DNA from: Nocardioides sp. Root140
GTDB taxonomy: Bacteria > Actinomycetota > Actinomycetes > Propionibacteriales > Nocardioidaceae
Direction of reading: 5' to 3'
Assembly: GCF_001426745.1 (NCBI RefSeq)
Contig: NZ_LMFI01000014.1
Location: 114,994-178,993, forward strand
Length of the DNA stretch: 64,000 nucleotides
The notes under the pieces were generated by a model that made no database searches, had not been told where the DNA came from, and saw only the letters and a program-made list of their open reading frames with translations. Below are positions 49,378 to 57,301 of the stretch, in pieces; within the stretch, counting starts at the first letter, position 1; each line of letters opens with the position of its first letter. The position numbers and the translations under genes are program-made.

Positions 49378-49606
49378 ATTGAGGCGCGGGAAAGACTACG
49401 CGATCGCGCAGTCGGCCCCTAACTCGCGGACACCAGGAGGACTCCCCGAAATGAGCTGCGACCGCCGGCGTCTCGGGTCACCAGCGGTCGCAACAAGGAC
49501 AATTCTGCGGCGTCTCCGGACTGTGCGTCAGAGGTTTGAGAAATATCCACAAAATTGGAGACGGCGGTCCAGACCAGCCCCTGCGGAACAGGTCCGGGCA
49601 GTGCGT

Positions 49607-50071
49607 TCAGACCAGTGCGTGCAGCTCGCGCAGGTGCTCGTCGAGGTCGCGGCCCTCGGGCATGGCGTTGTGCACCGCCCACGAGATGCGGCCCTCCTTG
49701 TCGATGATGTACGACGACCGCCGGGGGCATCCCTTCACGTCGTCGAACACGTCGTACCGGCGCGTCACCTCGCCGTGCGGCCAGAAGTCCGCCAGCAGCG
49801 GGAAGTTGAGTCCGTCGCGATCGGCGAAGGCCCGGATCGAGTAGATCGGGTCGCACGAGACCGCCAGCACCTCGGTGTCGAAGGTCAGGAACTCGTCGAG
49901 CCGGTCCCGGATGCCGGTCAGTTCTCCGGTGCAGATTCCCGAGAACGCAAATGGGTAGAAGAAGAGCGCAACTGCCTTGCGGCCACGGAAGTCGGAGAGG
50001 GACACGTCCTGACCGAACTGGTCCCGAAGGGTGAAGTCAGGTGCCGTGTCGCCGAGCTGGAGGGGTGTCAC
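49607..50071 (-). CDS. ahpE: Peroxiredoxin, AhpE type
   Basis: A 154-residue thioredoxin-fold peroxidase. The peroxidatic motif YPFAFSGICTGEL holds Cys47; there is no clear resolving cysteine near the C-terminus, consistent with a one-Cys AhpE that uses mycothiol or mycoredoxin as reductant. The FAFSGICTGEL form is diagnostic of AhpE rather than BCP or AhpC. It reduces hydrogen peroxide, peroxynitrite and fatty acid peroxides in the cytoplasm. The start is the GTG at 50071. It is divergent from the lipoprotein gene (48 bp between), with TAGGAT/CCTAGG sequences in the gap that may serve both promoters. Confidence 0.92.
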   Translation of the reverse strand: MTPLQLGDTAPDFTLRDQFGQDVSLSDFRGRKAVALFFYPFAFSGICTGELTGIRDRLDEFLTFDTEVLAVSCDPIYSIRAFADRDGLNFPLLADFWPHGEVTRRYDVFDDVKGCPRRSSYIIDKEGRISWAVHNAMPEGRDLDEHLRELHALV

Positions 50072-50119
50072 CGAGTGCCTGTCCTAGGATTCATCGTGTT
50101 AGCGACCAAGGGGTGTTTC

Positions 50120-50950
50120 ATGTCTGACCGTCATCTTCGCACCAGCGCCCTGGCGCTGGCAGCCGGCCTGCTGCTGCTTGCCCAGGCATGCGGCACCAAC
50201 ACGGGGACGACCGAGCTGAATGCGGCGATGGGAGAGCCCGCCGAGTCCCCCGAACCCGAGCTCGACCCGATGGCCGGAGCCCCCGTGGTCGGCTCCTGCT
50301 ACAGCATGAGCCGCACCCAGTCCGTGTCGACGACCAACACCAAGAAGCCGGTCTCCGACTGCTACGAGAAGCACAACACGCTGACCTACCACGTCGGCCT
50401 CTTCAAGGCCGGCACCACGAGCTCGGACTACGCCGTGGTCACCAAGCAGTGCAAGAAGCACCTCCCGGAGGCGACCGGTCTGAGCAAGGGCAGGCTGCTC
50501 GGCTCGGTGCTGGACTGGATCTGGTTCGAGCCGACCACCGCCCAGTGGTCGGCCGGGGCCCGCTGGTTCCGCTGCGACCTGGTCGCCGAGTCGGGAGACA
50601 AGCTCAAGCTGCTCCCGGAGACCTCGAGGACGACCGACCTCTTCGCCGACGGGCTCGAGGACCCCTACGCCCGCTGCATCCGGCGCGGCTCCGACACCAA
50701 CGACGACGGGGAGGACGACGCGATCTACGTGACCTGCGACAAGCCGCACGGCTACCGCTGGGCCGGGTGGTTCGAGGCACCGGTCGGCAAGAGCGCGAAG
50801 TACCCCACCGACGCACAGTTCGAGAAGTTCGCGAACGCCAACTGCGGCCGCATCGCGGGCACCGACAGCTGGTGGGTGACCTGGCCCCTCGAGGCCTGGT
50901 GGCGCGACGGCGAGCGCCGGCTGTCCTGCTACAAGTTCACGTCGTCCTGA
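50120..50950 (+). CDS. Septum-formation-type lipoprotein
   Basis: A 276-residue exported lipoprotein. The signal peptide ends in the lipobox LAQAC, so the mature protein is lipidated at Cys24. The rest contains two repeats of a Cys-containing module: VGSCYSMSRTQ ... SDCYEKHNTLTYHVGLF and YARCIRRGSDTN ... VTCDKPHGYRWAGWFEAP, resembling the actinobacterial septum formation family (PF13845-like). The paired cysteines probably form disulfides outside the cell. The function is unknown beyond a proposed role in division or envelope. The ATG at 50120 follows AAGGGG. A 741-nt in-frame extension upstream is antisense to ahpE and not real. Confidence 0.78.
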   Translation: MSDRHLRTSALALAAGLLLLAQACGTNTGTTELNAAMGEPAESPEPELDPMAGAPVVGSCYSMSRTQSVSTTNTKKPVSDCYEKHNTLTYHVGLFKAGTTSSDYAVVTKQCKKHLPEATGLSKGRLLGSVLDWIWFEPTTAQWSAGARWFRCDLVAESGDKLKLLPETSRTTDLFADGLEDPYARCIRRGSDTNDDGEDDAIYVTCDKPHGYRWAGWFEAPVGKSAKYPTDAQFEKFANANCGRIAGTDSWWVTWPLEAWWRDGERRLSCYKFTSS

Positions 50951-50965
50951 CGGGGGCGCCCGCGC

Positions 50966-52570
50966 TCATGGCTGCCAGTCGAACAGCTCGCGCTTGAGCA
51001 CCTTGCCGGTGGCGTTGCGTGGCAGCTCGTCGAGGACGTGGATCTCGCGGGGCACCTTGAAGCGCGCGAGGTTCGCCTTGACCCAGTCCTTGAGCTGGTC
51101 CTCGTCGACGTCACCCGTGATCACGACGAAGGCGCGCAGCCGCTTGCCGAAGTCGGGGTCGTCGATGCCGATCGCGGCGGCCTCGACGACGGCCTCGTGG
51201 CGACAGAGGCAGTCCTCGACCTCCTTCGGGAAGACGTTCTCGCCTCCCGACACGATCATCTCGTCGTCGCGGCCCTCGACGTACAGGCGGCCGTTGGCGT
51301 CGTACCGCCCGACGTCACCGCTCGACATCAGCCCGTCGATGACCTCCTTGCCGCCACCGCCGGTGTAGCCCTCGAAGAGCAGCCCGTTGCCGACGAAGAT
51401 GCGGCCGGACTGCCCCTGCGGGACCTCCTTGCCCTCCGGGTCGAGGATGCGTACGACGGTCGCGTGCGGCGGCTTGCCGGCACTGTCGGGAGCAGCGCGC
51501 AGGTCTTCGGGTGTGGCGATCGAGGCATAGGCGATCTCGGTCGAGCCGTAGATGTTGTAGAGGGTGTCGCCGAAGGTGTCCATCCAGTTGAGGGCCAGGT
51601 CGCCCGGCAGTGCGGAGCCGGAGGCGGCGACCACCTTGACGGTGGAGAAGTCGTAGCGCGACCGGGTCTCCTCGGGCAGCTGGAGGATGCGCTGCAGCAT
51701 CACCGGGATCACCACGAACGAGTCGCACTTGTTCTCGGAGACCACCTTGAGCGCGGTCTCCGGGTCGAAGCGCCGGGTGAGTACGGCGGTCGAGCCCAGC
51801 AGCATGCCGAGCGCCAGGTGTGCGAAGCCCCACGTGTGGAACAGGGGTGCGGCGATGTGCGAGCGCCACTGGGCCCGCAGCGGCATCCTCGAGAGCAGGG
51901 ACACCGCCGCGTCGATGCCGGCCTCGTTGCGGGGGGCGCCCTTCGGCGTACCGGTGGTGCCGGAGGTCAGGATGATCGTGCGCGAGTGGCGGTCCGGCGG
52001 CTGGAGGTCTGCGGAGGAACCCGCGGCGATCAGCTTCTCGACGGTGTCGAGGTCGGTGTCGGTATCGGTCCACGCCAGGATGCGGTTCTCGACGTGGGCG
52101 CCGTCGAGGAGCCCGGTGAACTCCTCGTCGTGGATCACTGCGATCGGCTTCTCGCGGGCCAGGACGTCGACCAGCTGGGGGCCGGCGAAGGCGGTGTTGA
52201 GGTAGAGCACGTCGGCACCGAGCTTGGCCACGGCCAGGCTGGCGTCGACGAAGCCGCGGTGGTTGCGGCACATGATGGCGACGCCGTCACCCTCCTTGAC
52301 TCCGCGGGCGCGCAGGCTCGACGCGAGGGCGTTGCTGCGGCGGTGGATGTCGCCGAAGGTGAGCGTGCCGAGCTCGTCGATCAGCCCCGGGCGGTCGGGA
52401 TGGCGCACGGCCAGTGACGCGAACCCGCCGGCCACGCCGGTCCCCCAGGTGACCACGGTGCGGGCCAGCCGGGCCAGCTTCAGTGGCGAGTAGGGGCGAA
52501 CGACCCCGGATCCGGCAAGCACCTTGACGGAGGTTGCGCCCGACTTGAGGCGTTCACGACCCTGTCCCAT
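50966..52570 (-). CDS. Acyl-CoA synthetase / AMP-dependent ligase
   Basis: A 534-residue ANL-superfamily enzyme. Motifs in order: ILTSGTTGTPKGAPR (P-loop), FHTWGFAHLA, YNIYGSTEIAYASIATPEDL (A5), SGDVGRYDANGRLYVEGRDDEMIVSGGENVFPKEVE (A7/A8, read in parts), and RNATGKVLKRELFDW with the catalytic Lys. The FHTWGF and GSTEIA forms resemble mycobacterial FadD12-type acyl-CoA synthetases; the acyl substrate is not known. The ATG at 52570 follows AAAGGAAC. It lies between the lipoprotein gene and the DUF3052 gene, both close, but only the latter is on the same strand. Confidence 0.9.
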   Translation of the reverse strand: MGQGRERLKSGATSVKVLAGSGVVRPYSPLKLARLARTVVTWGTGVAGGFASLAVRHPDRPGLIDELGTLTFGDIHRRSNALASSLRARGVKEGDGVAIMCRNHRGFVDASLAVAKLGADVLYLNTAFAGPQLVDVLAREKPIAVIHDEEFTGLLDGAHVENRILAWTDTDTDLDTVEKLIAAGSSADLQPPDRHSRTIILTSGTTGTPKGAPRNEAGIDAAVSLLSRMPLRAQWRSHIAAPLFHTWGFAHLALGMLLGSTAVLTRRFDPETALKVVSENKCDSFVVIPVMLQRILQLPEETRSRYDFSTVKVVAASGSALPGDLALNWMDTFGDTLYNIYGSTEIAYASIATPEDLRAAPDSAGKPPHATVVRILDPEGKEVPQGQSGRIFVGNGLLFEGYTGGGGKEVIDGLMSSGDVGRYDANGRLYVEGRDDEMIVSGGENVFPKEVEDCLCRHEAVVEAAAIGIDDPDFGKRLRAFVVITGDVDEDQLKDWVKANLARFKVPREIHVLDELPRNATGKVLKRELFDWQP

Positions 52571-52654
52571 GGATGTTCCTTTCGGCCGCCCGCACGGCAG
52601 CAGCTGGTCTGAGGGACCCAGCCTGCCAACTCGCCGGTAACAATGGGAAGGTGC

Positions 52655-53086
52655 TCAGTGGGCGGACTTCGGCGCCACCAGCCGCGTCGCGGCCCAGTCC
52701 TTGCTCACGGTCGCGGTCGTGGTCTGCGACAGTCCGGCGATCGGGGCCGCCTCTGCGATGTCGGACGGGTCCACGGCACCGGGGCGTCCCACCTTCGGGG
52801 TGAGCAGCCAGATGACACCGCCTCCGACGAGGTCGGTCAGTGAGTCGACGAGCGCATCGACCAGGTCGCCGTCGTCGTCACGCCACCACAGGAGGACCGA
52901 GTCCACGACGTTGCCGTAGTCCCCATCGACCATGTCCGCGTCGATGCAGTCCTCGATCTGAACACGCAGGTCGTCGTCGGTGTCGTTGTCCCAGCCGAGT
53001 TCCTGGATCACGAGCCCGGGCTTGAGCCCAAGGCGTTCGGCAAGTACGGCATTCTGGGCGGCCGGGCCACCCGCGGTCGAGCTCAA
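52655..53086 (-). CDS. DUF3052 family protein
   Basis: A 143-residue soluble protein of the actinobacterial DUF3052 family. The recognisable body is LAERLGLKPGLVIQELGWDNDTDDDLRVQIEDCIDADMVD, then VLLWWRDDDGDLVDALVDSL and GGGVIWLLTPKVGRPGAVDPSDIAEAAPIAGLSQT (read in parts). The function is unknown, but it is constantly found beside aceE and ahpE in actinobacteria. No ATG fits: the TTG at 53086 is chosen because GGAGGAG lies 4 nt upstream and translation begins M-S-S-T-A. Longer in-frame readings enter the aceE promoter region. It is divergent from aceE. Confidence 0.82.
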   Translation of the reverse strand: MSSTAGGPAAQNAVLAERLGLKPGLVIQELGWDNDTDDDLRVQIEDCIDADMVDGDYGNVVDSVLLWWRDDDGDLVDALVDSLTDLVGGGVIWLLTPKVGRPGAVDPSDIAEAAPIAGLSQTTTATVSKDWAATRLVAPKSAH

Positions 53087-53186
53087 GAGACTCCTCCAGT
53101 CACGCGTCACGGAAAACAGGTGCCCGTAGTCCACCGGACATCGCCCCGCTGCGCAACCCTGCGCCCCCGGAGGTGGGCACCCGGGG

Positions 53187-53202
53187 TCTACCCCTCGGTA
53201 GA
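53187..53202. promoter_or_regulatory. Dyad in the DUF3052-aceE divergent region
   Basis: TCTACC-CCTC-GGTAGA is a perfect 6-4-6 inverted repeat 35 bp upstream of the aceE start, in the 151-bp gap between divergent genes. It may be an operator. Closer to the gene, CAAGAT (53226-53231) followed by 6 nt and the GTG is a candidate -10 box of a leaderless aceE transcript. Confidence 0.45.
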
Positions 53203-53237
53203 TTTCCTCCCCTGTGGGCGCGTGCCAAGATGGCGGA

Positions 53238-56009
53238 GTGACCGACACCACCAAGCCCTTGAATCCACCCGTAATTCATGAGGGCCTCCCGACACAGCTG
53301 CCTGACATCGACCCCGAGGAAACAGGCGACTGGCTCGCGTCCTTCGACGCCATGATCGACGAGCGAGGCCGGGAACGCGCCCGTTACCTGATGCTCCGCC
53401 TCCTCGAACGTGCCCGCGAGAAGCAGGTCGGCGTACCTGCCCTGCGCAGCACCGACTACATCAACACCATCCCGCCGGAGCGTGAACCGTGGTTCCCCGG
53501 CGACGAGGAGGTCGAACGCAGGATCCGTGCGTTCATCCGCTGGAACGCCGCGGTCATGGTCTCCAGCGCCAACCGCAAGGGGCTCGAGGTCGGCGGCCAC
53601 ATCGCGACCTACCAGTCCAGCGCGAGCCTCTACGAGGTCGGCTTCAACCACTTCTTCCGCGGCAAGGACCACCCCGGCGGCGGTGACCAGCTCTTCATCC
53701 AGGGCCACGCCTCCCCCGGCATCTACGCCCGCGCGTTCCTCGAGGGCCGGCTGACCGAGCAGCAGCTGTTCCGGTTCCGTCAGGAGGTGCAGCACGGCAA
53801 GGGCGCCGGGCTGCCTTCCTACCCGCACCCCCGGCTGATGCCCGACTTCTGGGAGTTCCCCACGGTGTCGATGGGCCTGACCGGCATCGGCTCCATCTAC
53901 CAGGCACGGTTCAACCGCTACCTCGCCAACCGCGGCATCAAGGACACCAGCGAGCAGCACGTCTGGGCCTTCCTCGGCGACGGCGAGATGGCCGAGCCCG
54001 AGTCCCTGGGCGCGATCCGCATCGCGGCCCGCGAAGAGCTCGACAACCTGACCTGGGTGATCAACTGCAACCTGCAGCAGCTCGACGGCCCGGTCACCGG
54101 CAACGGCAAGATCATCCAGGAGCTCGAGGCCAACTTCCGCGGTGCCGGCTGGAACGTCATCAAGGTGGTCTGGGGCCGCGAGTGGGACGACCTGCTGGCC
54201 CGCGACGTCGACGGCGTCCTGGTCAACCAGATGAACACCACCCCGGACGGCGCGTTCCAGACCTTCTCCGTCGAGAGCGGCGCCTACAACCGCGAGCACT
54301 TCTTCGGACCCGACCCCCGGTTGCGGGCGATGGTCGAGCACATGACAGACCGGCAGATCGAGAAGCTGCCGCGCGGTGGCCACGACTACCGCAAGGTCTA
54401 CGCCGCCTTCGACGCCGCGACGAAGCACGTCGGCCAGCCGACGGTGATCCTCGCCCACACCGTCAAGGGCTGGACGATCGACGCACTGGAGGGCAAGAAC
54501 GCCACCCACCAGATGAAGAAGCTCACCCAGGAGGACCTGAAGAAGTTCCGCGACCGGCTCTACCTGCCGATCAGCGACCGCGACCTCGAGTCGGCGTACG
54601 AAGCCACCGGCACCGCGCCGTTCTTCCACCCGGGCGAGAACTCCCCCGAGATCGAGTACATGATGGAGCGGCGCAACCAGCTGGGTGGCTCCATCCCGCA
54701 GCGGGTCAACCGCGCCAAGATGCTGACCCTCCCCGGCGACGGCACGTACGCCGAGCTCAAGAAGGGCGCCGGCAAGAACAAGGTCGCCACCACGATGGCC
54801 GCGGTCCGGTTGCTCAAGGACTGGATGCGCGACCCGGGCATCGGCGACCGGATCGTGCCGATCGCACCCGACGAGTACCGCACGTTCGGCATGGACGCGA
54901 TGTTCCCGTCGGCGAAGGTCTACGACCCGGCCGGCCAGACCTACGAGTCGGTCGACCGCAACATGCTGCTCCAGTACAAGATGTCGACGACGGGCCAGAT
55001 GCTGCACGAGGGCATCTCCGAGGCCGGCGCAATGGCGTCGGCCACGGCCGCCGGGTCGTCGTACACGACGCACGGCGAGCCGATGATCCCGTTCTACATC
55101 TTCTACTCGATGTTCGGGTTCCAGCGCACCGGCGACTCGATCTGGGCGATGGCCGACCAGATGGCGCGTGGGTTCCTGATCGGCGCCACCGCGGGGCGTA
55201 CGACGCTCACCGGCGAGGGCCTCCAGCACGCCGACGGACACTCACCACTGCTCGCCGCGACCAACCCGGCCGTGGTGCACTACGACCCCGCGTTCGCCTA
55301 CGAGGTCGGCCACATCATGCGCTCCGGCCTGGAACGCATGTACGGCACCAGCGAGCAGCACCCGCAGGGCGAGAACGTCATCTTCTACATGACCGTCTAC
55401 AACGAGCCGGTCGCCCAGCCGGCGGAGCCCGAGGGACTCGACGTCGCCGGCCTGCTCAAGGGCATGTACCAGGTCTCGACCACGGACGCCGAGGGCCCGC
55501 GCGTGCGTCTGCTCGCCTCCGGCGTCGGCTTCCCCTGGATCGTGGACGCCCAGCGGATGCTCGCCGAGGACTGGGGTGTGCAGGCGGAGACGTGGTCGGT
55601 CACGTCGTGGAACGAGCTGGCCCGTGAGGCCATCGAGGTCGACAAGTGGAACCTGCGGCACCCGCAGGAGAAGCACCGGTCGGCGTACGTCACCGAGGTG
55701 CTGGCCGACGGCCAGGGTCCGGTCGTCGCGGTGTCCGACTACATGACGGCCGTGCCGCTGCAGATCGCCCGCTGGGTGCCCGAGGACTACCGGGTGCTGG
55801 GCGCCGACGGCTTCGGCTTCGCCGACACCCGGCCCGCGGCACGACGGTTCTTCCACATCGACGCGGAGTCGGTGGTCGTCCAGGCCCTCGGCGCGCTGGC
55901 CGATGCCGGGGAGATCGATCCGGCGCGGGTCACCGAGGCGCTCGATCGCTACCGCATCGACGACCCGACGGCCGTGGCCGGCGTGCTCCAGGAGGGCGGC
56001 GACGCCTGA
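53238..56009 (+). CDS. aceE: Pyruvate dehydrogenase E1 component, homodimeric type
   Basis: A 923-residue thiamine diphosphate enzyme that decarboxylates pyruvate and passes the acetyl group to lipoylated E2, feeding acetyl-CoA into the TCA cycle and fatty acid synthesis. TPP-binding region: FLGDGEMAEPESLGAIRIAAREELDNLTWVINCN (GDGE...NCN). Other family blocks are GGHIATYQSSASLYEVGFNHFF, HTVKGWTIDALEGKNATHQMKK and the C-terminal half GISEAGAMASATAAGSSY. Length and single-chain layout match AceE rather than the alpha/beta type. The start is the GTG at 53238 (no Shine-Dalgarno; CAAGAT 6 nt before). It heads the acetyl-CoA to fatty acid gene block. Confidence 0.96.
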   Translation: MTDTTKPLNPPVIHEGLPTQLPDIDPEETGDWLASFDAMIDERGRERARYLMLRLLERAREKQVGVPALRSTDYINTIPPEREPWFPGDEEVERRIRAFIRWNAAVMVSSANRKGLEVGGHIATYQSSASLYEVGFNHFFRGKDHPGGGDQLFIQGHASPGIYARAFLEGRLTEQQLFRFRQEVQHGKGAGLPSYPHPRLMPDFWEFPTVSMGLTGIGSIYQARFNRYLANRGIKDTSEQHVWAFLGDGEMAEPESLGAIRIAAREELDNLTWVINCNLQQLDGPVTGNGKIIQELEANFRGAGWNVIKVVWGREWDDLLARDVDGVLVNQMNTTPDGAFQTFSVESGAYNREHFFGPDPRLRAMVEHMTDRQIEKLPRGGHDYRKVYAAFDAATKHVGQPTVILAHTVKGWTIDALEGKNATHQMKKLTQEDLKKFRDRLYLPISDRDLESAYEATGTAPFFHPGENSPEIEYMMERRNQLGGSIPQRVNRAKMLTLPGDGTYAELKKGAGKNKVATTMAAVRLLKDWMRDPGIGDRIVPIAPDEYRTFGMDAMFPSAKVYDPAGQTYESVDRNMLLQYKMSTTGQMLHEGISEAGAMASATAAGSSYTTHGEPMIPFYIFYSMFGFQRTGDSIWAMADQMARGFLIGATAGRTTLTGEGLQHADGHSPLLAATNPAVVHYDPAFAYEVGHIMRSGLERMYGTSEQHPQGENVIFYMTVYNEPVAQPAEPEGLDVAGLLKGMYQVSTTDAEGPRVRLLASGVGFPWIVDAQRMLAEDWGVQAETWSVTSWNELAREAIEVDKWNLRHPQEKHRSAYVTEVLADGQGPVVAVSDYMTAVPLQIARWVPEDYRVLGADGFGFADTRPAARRFFHIDAESVVVQALGALADAGEIDPARVTEALDRYRIDDPTAVAGVLQEGGDA

Positions 56010-56033
56010 CCTGCTTCGTCCGCGCGGGGTCGG

Positions 56034-57032
56034 TCAGGCGAGGGCCTGGCCGACCTGCGGGTCGGTCTCGAGCGCGCGGAGCGGGGCGATCGGTGCCTTG
56101 CCGGCCAGCGAGCTCTGTACGTCGATCTCGCCACCGCGGGCGAGCAGGTCCCGGAAGACGGCCCGGTCGTAGACGGCCGGCTGGGTGCTGCCCATGAAGC
56201 CCTGCACGATCCTGACGAACCGCTCGGGGTGGTCCTTGTGCGGGAAGTGCCCGCAGTTGGCCAGAACCTCGACACGGGACCCGGGCGCCAGGGCGGCGGC
56301 GGTGTTGGCGTGCCGCACCGGGATCACCATGTCGTTGCGTCCCCAGATCACGCAGACCGGGACGGCCTCGGTGAGGTAGGCGCGGTCGCTCATCGTGACG
56401 ACCTGACCGCGCCAGTCGACCACGGCGCGGGTGACGTGCCTGATTGCGGCCCGGGCTGCCGGGTCCTTGAACGTGTCGACGATGTCGGCGACCTCGTCGA
56501 GGTCCCGGGCCCAGGTCTGGCCGGTCCCGGCGAGTGCGCGCAGGGCCGCGGTGGCCAGGTGGCGTACGCCGGGCAGGGTCAGCACGCCCAGGGCCGGGTC
56601 GGCGCCGGGCGTCGTCAGCGCGCGGATCGCCGGGGTGACCTCGGGGCCGAAGCCGCCCGAGGCGACCAGGATCATCCGCTCGGTCCGCTCAGGGAACTGG
56701 TAGGCGAACTGCATGGCCACCCCGCCACCGAAGCTGTGGCCGACCACGGTGGCCCGGTCGATGCCGAGCAGGGTCAGCAGGTCGCGCATGCCGTTGGCGT
56801 AGCCGCCCAGCGAGTAGTCGGCCCGGGGCTTGGCCGAGCGTCCGTGGCCGAGCAGGTCGGGGGCGATCACGGTGTGGTTGCGGGCCAGCTGCCGGATCAC
56901 CGGCTCCCACGTGGTGTGGTCGCAGCCCAGGCCGTGGAGGAGCAGCAGCGCCGGACCGGACCCCGTGCGGACGAACGCCCGCCGGTGGCCGTGCAGGGTG
57001 ACGTACTGGACGTCGAGCTTCTGCGCCGTCAT
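56034..57032 (-). CDS. Alpha/beta hydrolase
   Basis: A 332-residue alpha/beta-hydrolase fold protein. HG oxyanion motif LLLLHGLGCDHTTWEP, nucleophile elbow VVGHSFGGGVAMQFA (Ser in GHSFGG), acid in IWGRNDMVIP and catalytic His in NCGHFPHKDHPERF. This layout fits esterases, epoxide hydrolases or C-C hydrolases; the ~60-residue C-terminal extension (VYDRAVFRDLLARGGEID) is unusual. The start ATG at 57032 follows ACAGGAG. Upstream are a triple direct repeat and a CTTGAC palindrome, so it may be regulated. It is divergent from the PucR-type regulator and converges with aceE. Confidence 0.85.
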   Translation of the reverse strand: MTAQKLDVQYVTLHGHRRAFVRTGSGPALLLLHGLGCDHTTWEPVIRQLARNHTVIAPDLLGHGRSAKPRADYSLGGYANGMRDLLTLLGIDRATVVGHSFGGGVAMQFAYQFPERTERMILVASGGFGPEVTPAIRALTTPGADPALGVLTLPGVRHLATAALRALAGTGQTWARDLDEVADIVDTFKDPAARAAIRHVTRAVVDWRGQVVTMSDRAYLTEAVPVCVIWGRNDMVIPVRHANTAAALAPGSRVEVLANCGHFPHKDHPERFVRIVQGFMGSTQPAVYDRAVFRDLLARGGEIDVQSSLAGKAPIAPLRALETDPQVGQALA

Positions 57033-57052
57033 CACCGCTCCTGTCTGGTCAC

Positions 57053-57107
57053 GCCCGTCTGGCCACGCCGTCTGGTCACGGCGCCCTTCGTCTTGACAGT
57101 CGTCAAG
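57053..57107. promoter_or_regulatory. Triple direct repeat and palindrome upstream of the alpha/beta hydrolase
   Basis: GTCTGGTCACGCC-type units occur three times in a row at 57053-57082 (13-14 bp pitch, middle copy with GGCC). Next to them CTTGAC-AGTC-GTCAAG (57092-57107) is a perfect 6-4-6 dyad of the TetR-operator kind. Both lie within 75 bp of the hydrolase start, in the 269-bp divergent gap before the PucR-type gene. No regulator of the TetR family is in the window. Confidence 0.5.
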
Positions 57108-57289
57108 TGAACCAGACGTCCGGCCGATTTCGGAGACCACCCGCCCGACCTCTTGCCCACTGGACCGGGTCTTGACAGAACTCTCCCTCCTGTCCATTGC
57201 AGTCATGTGACGCCGTGGTCACGATCGGCACACGCAGTGGCCGTCGCCGAGGTTCGTCGGGCCACCCGGCGAACTTCGACGTCGTCCAC

Positions 57290-57295
57290 TAGCCT
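57290..57295 (+). promoter_or_regulatory. -10 box for the leaderless PucR-type regulator
   Basis: TAGCCT followed by GCGAGC (6 nt) and the GTG at 57302. This is a clean example of the leaderless pattern; there is no Shine-Dalgarno. Confidence 0.6.
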
Positions 57296-57301
57296 GCGAG
57301 C

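Noticed and set aside
49378..49606. Possible small gene in the 229-bp gap between tRNA-Val and ahpE
   Set aside because: The only frame with a start and Shine-Dalgarno continues without a stop through the antisense of ahpE; its residues are Arg-rich and show no motif.
49379..50119. In-frame N-terminal extension of the lipoprotein gene, including a start with a GGAGG upstream
   Set aside because: It is antisense to ahpE and would bury the signal peptide and lipobox in the middle of the protein.
53100..55241. A 713-codon minus-strand frame across aceE
   Set aside because: Antisense of aceE; composition is Val/Asp/Gly/His-biased and contains no recognisable domain.
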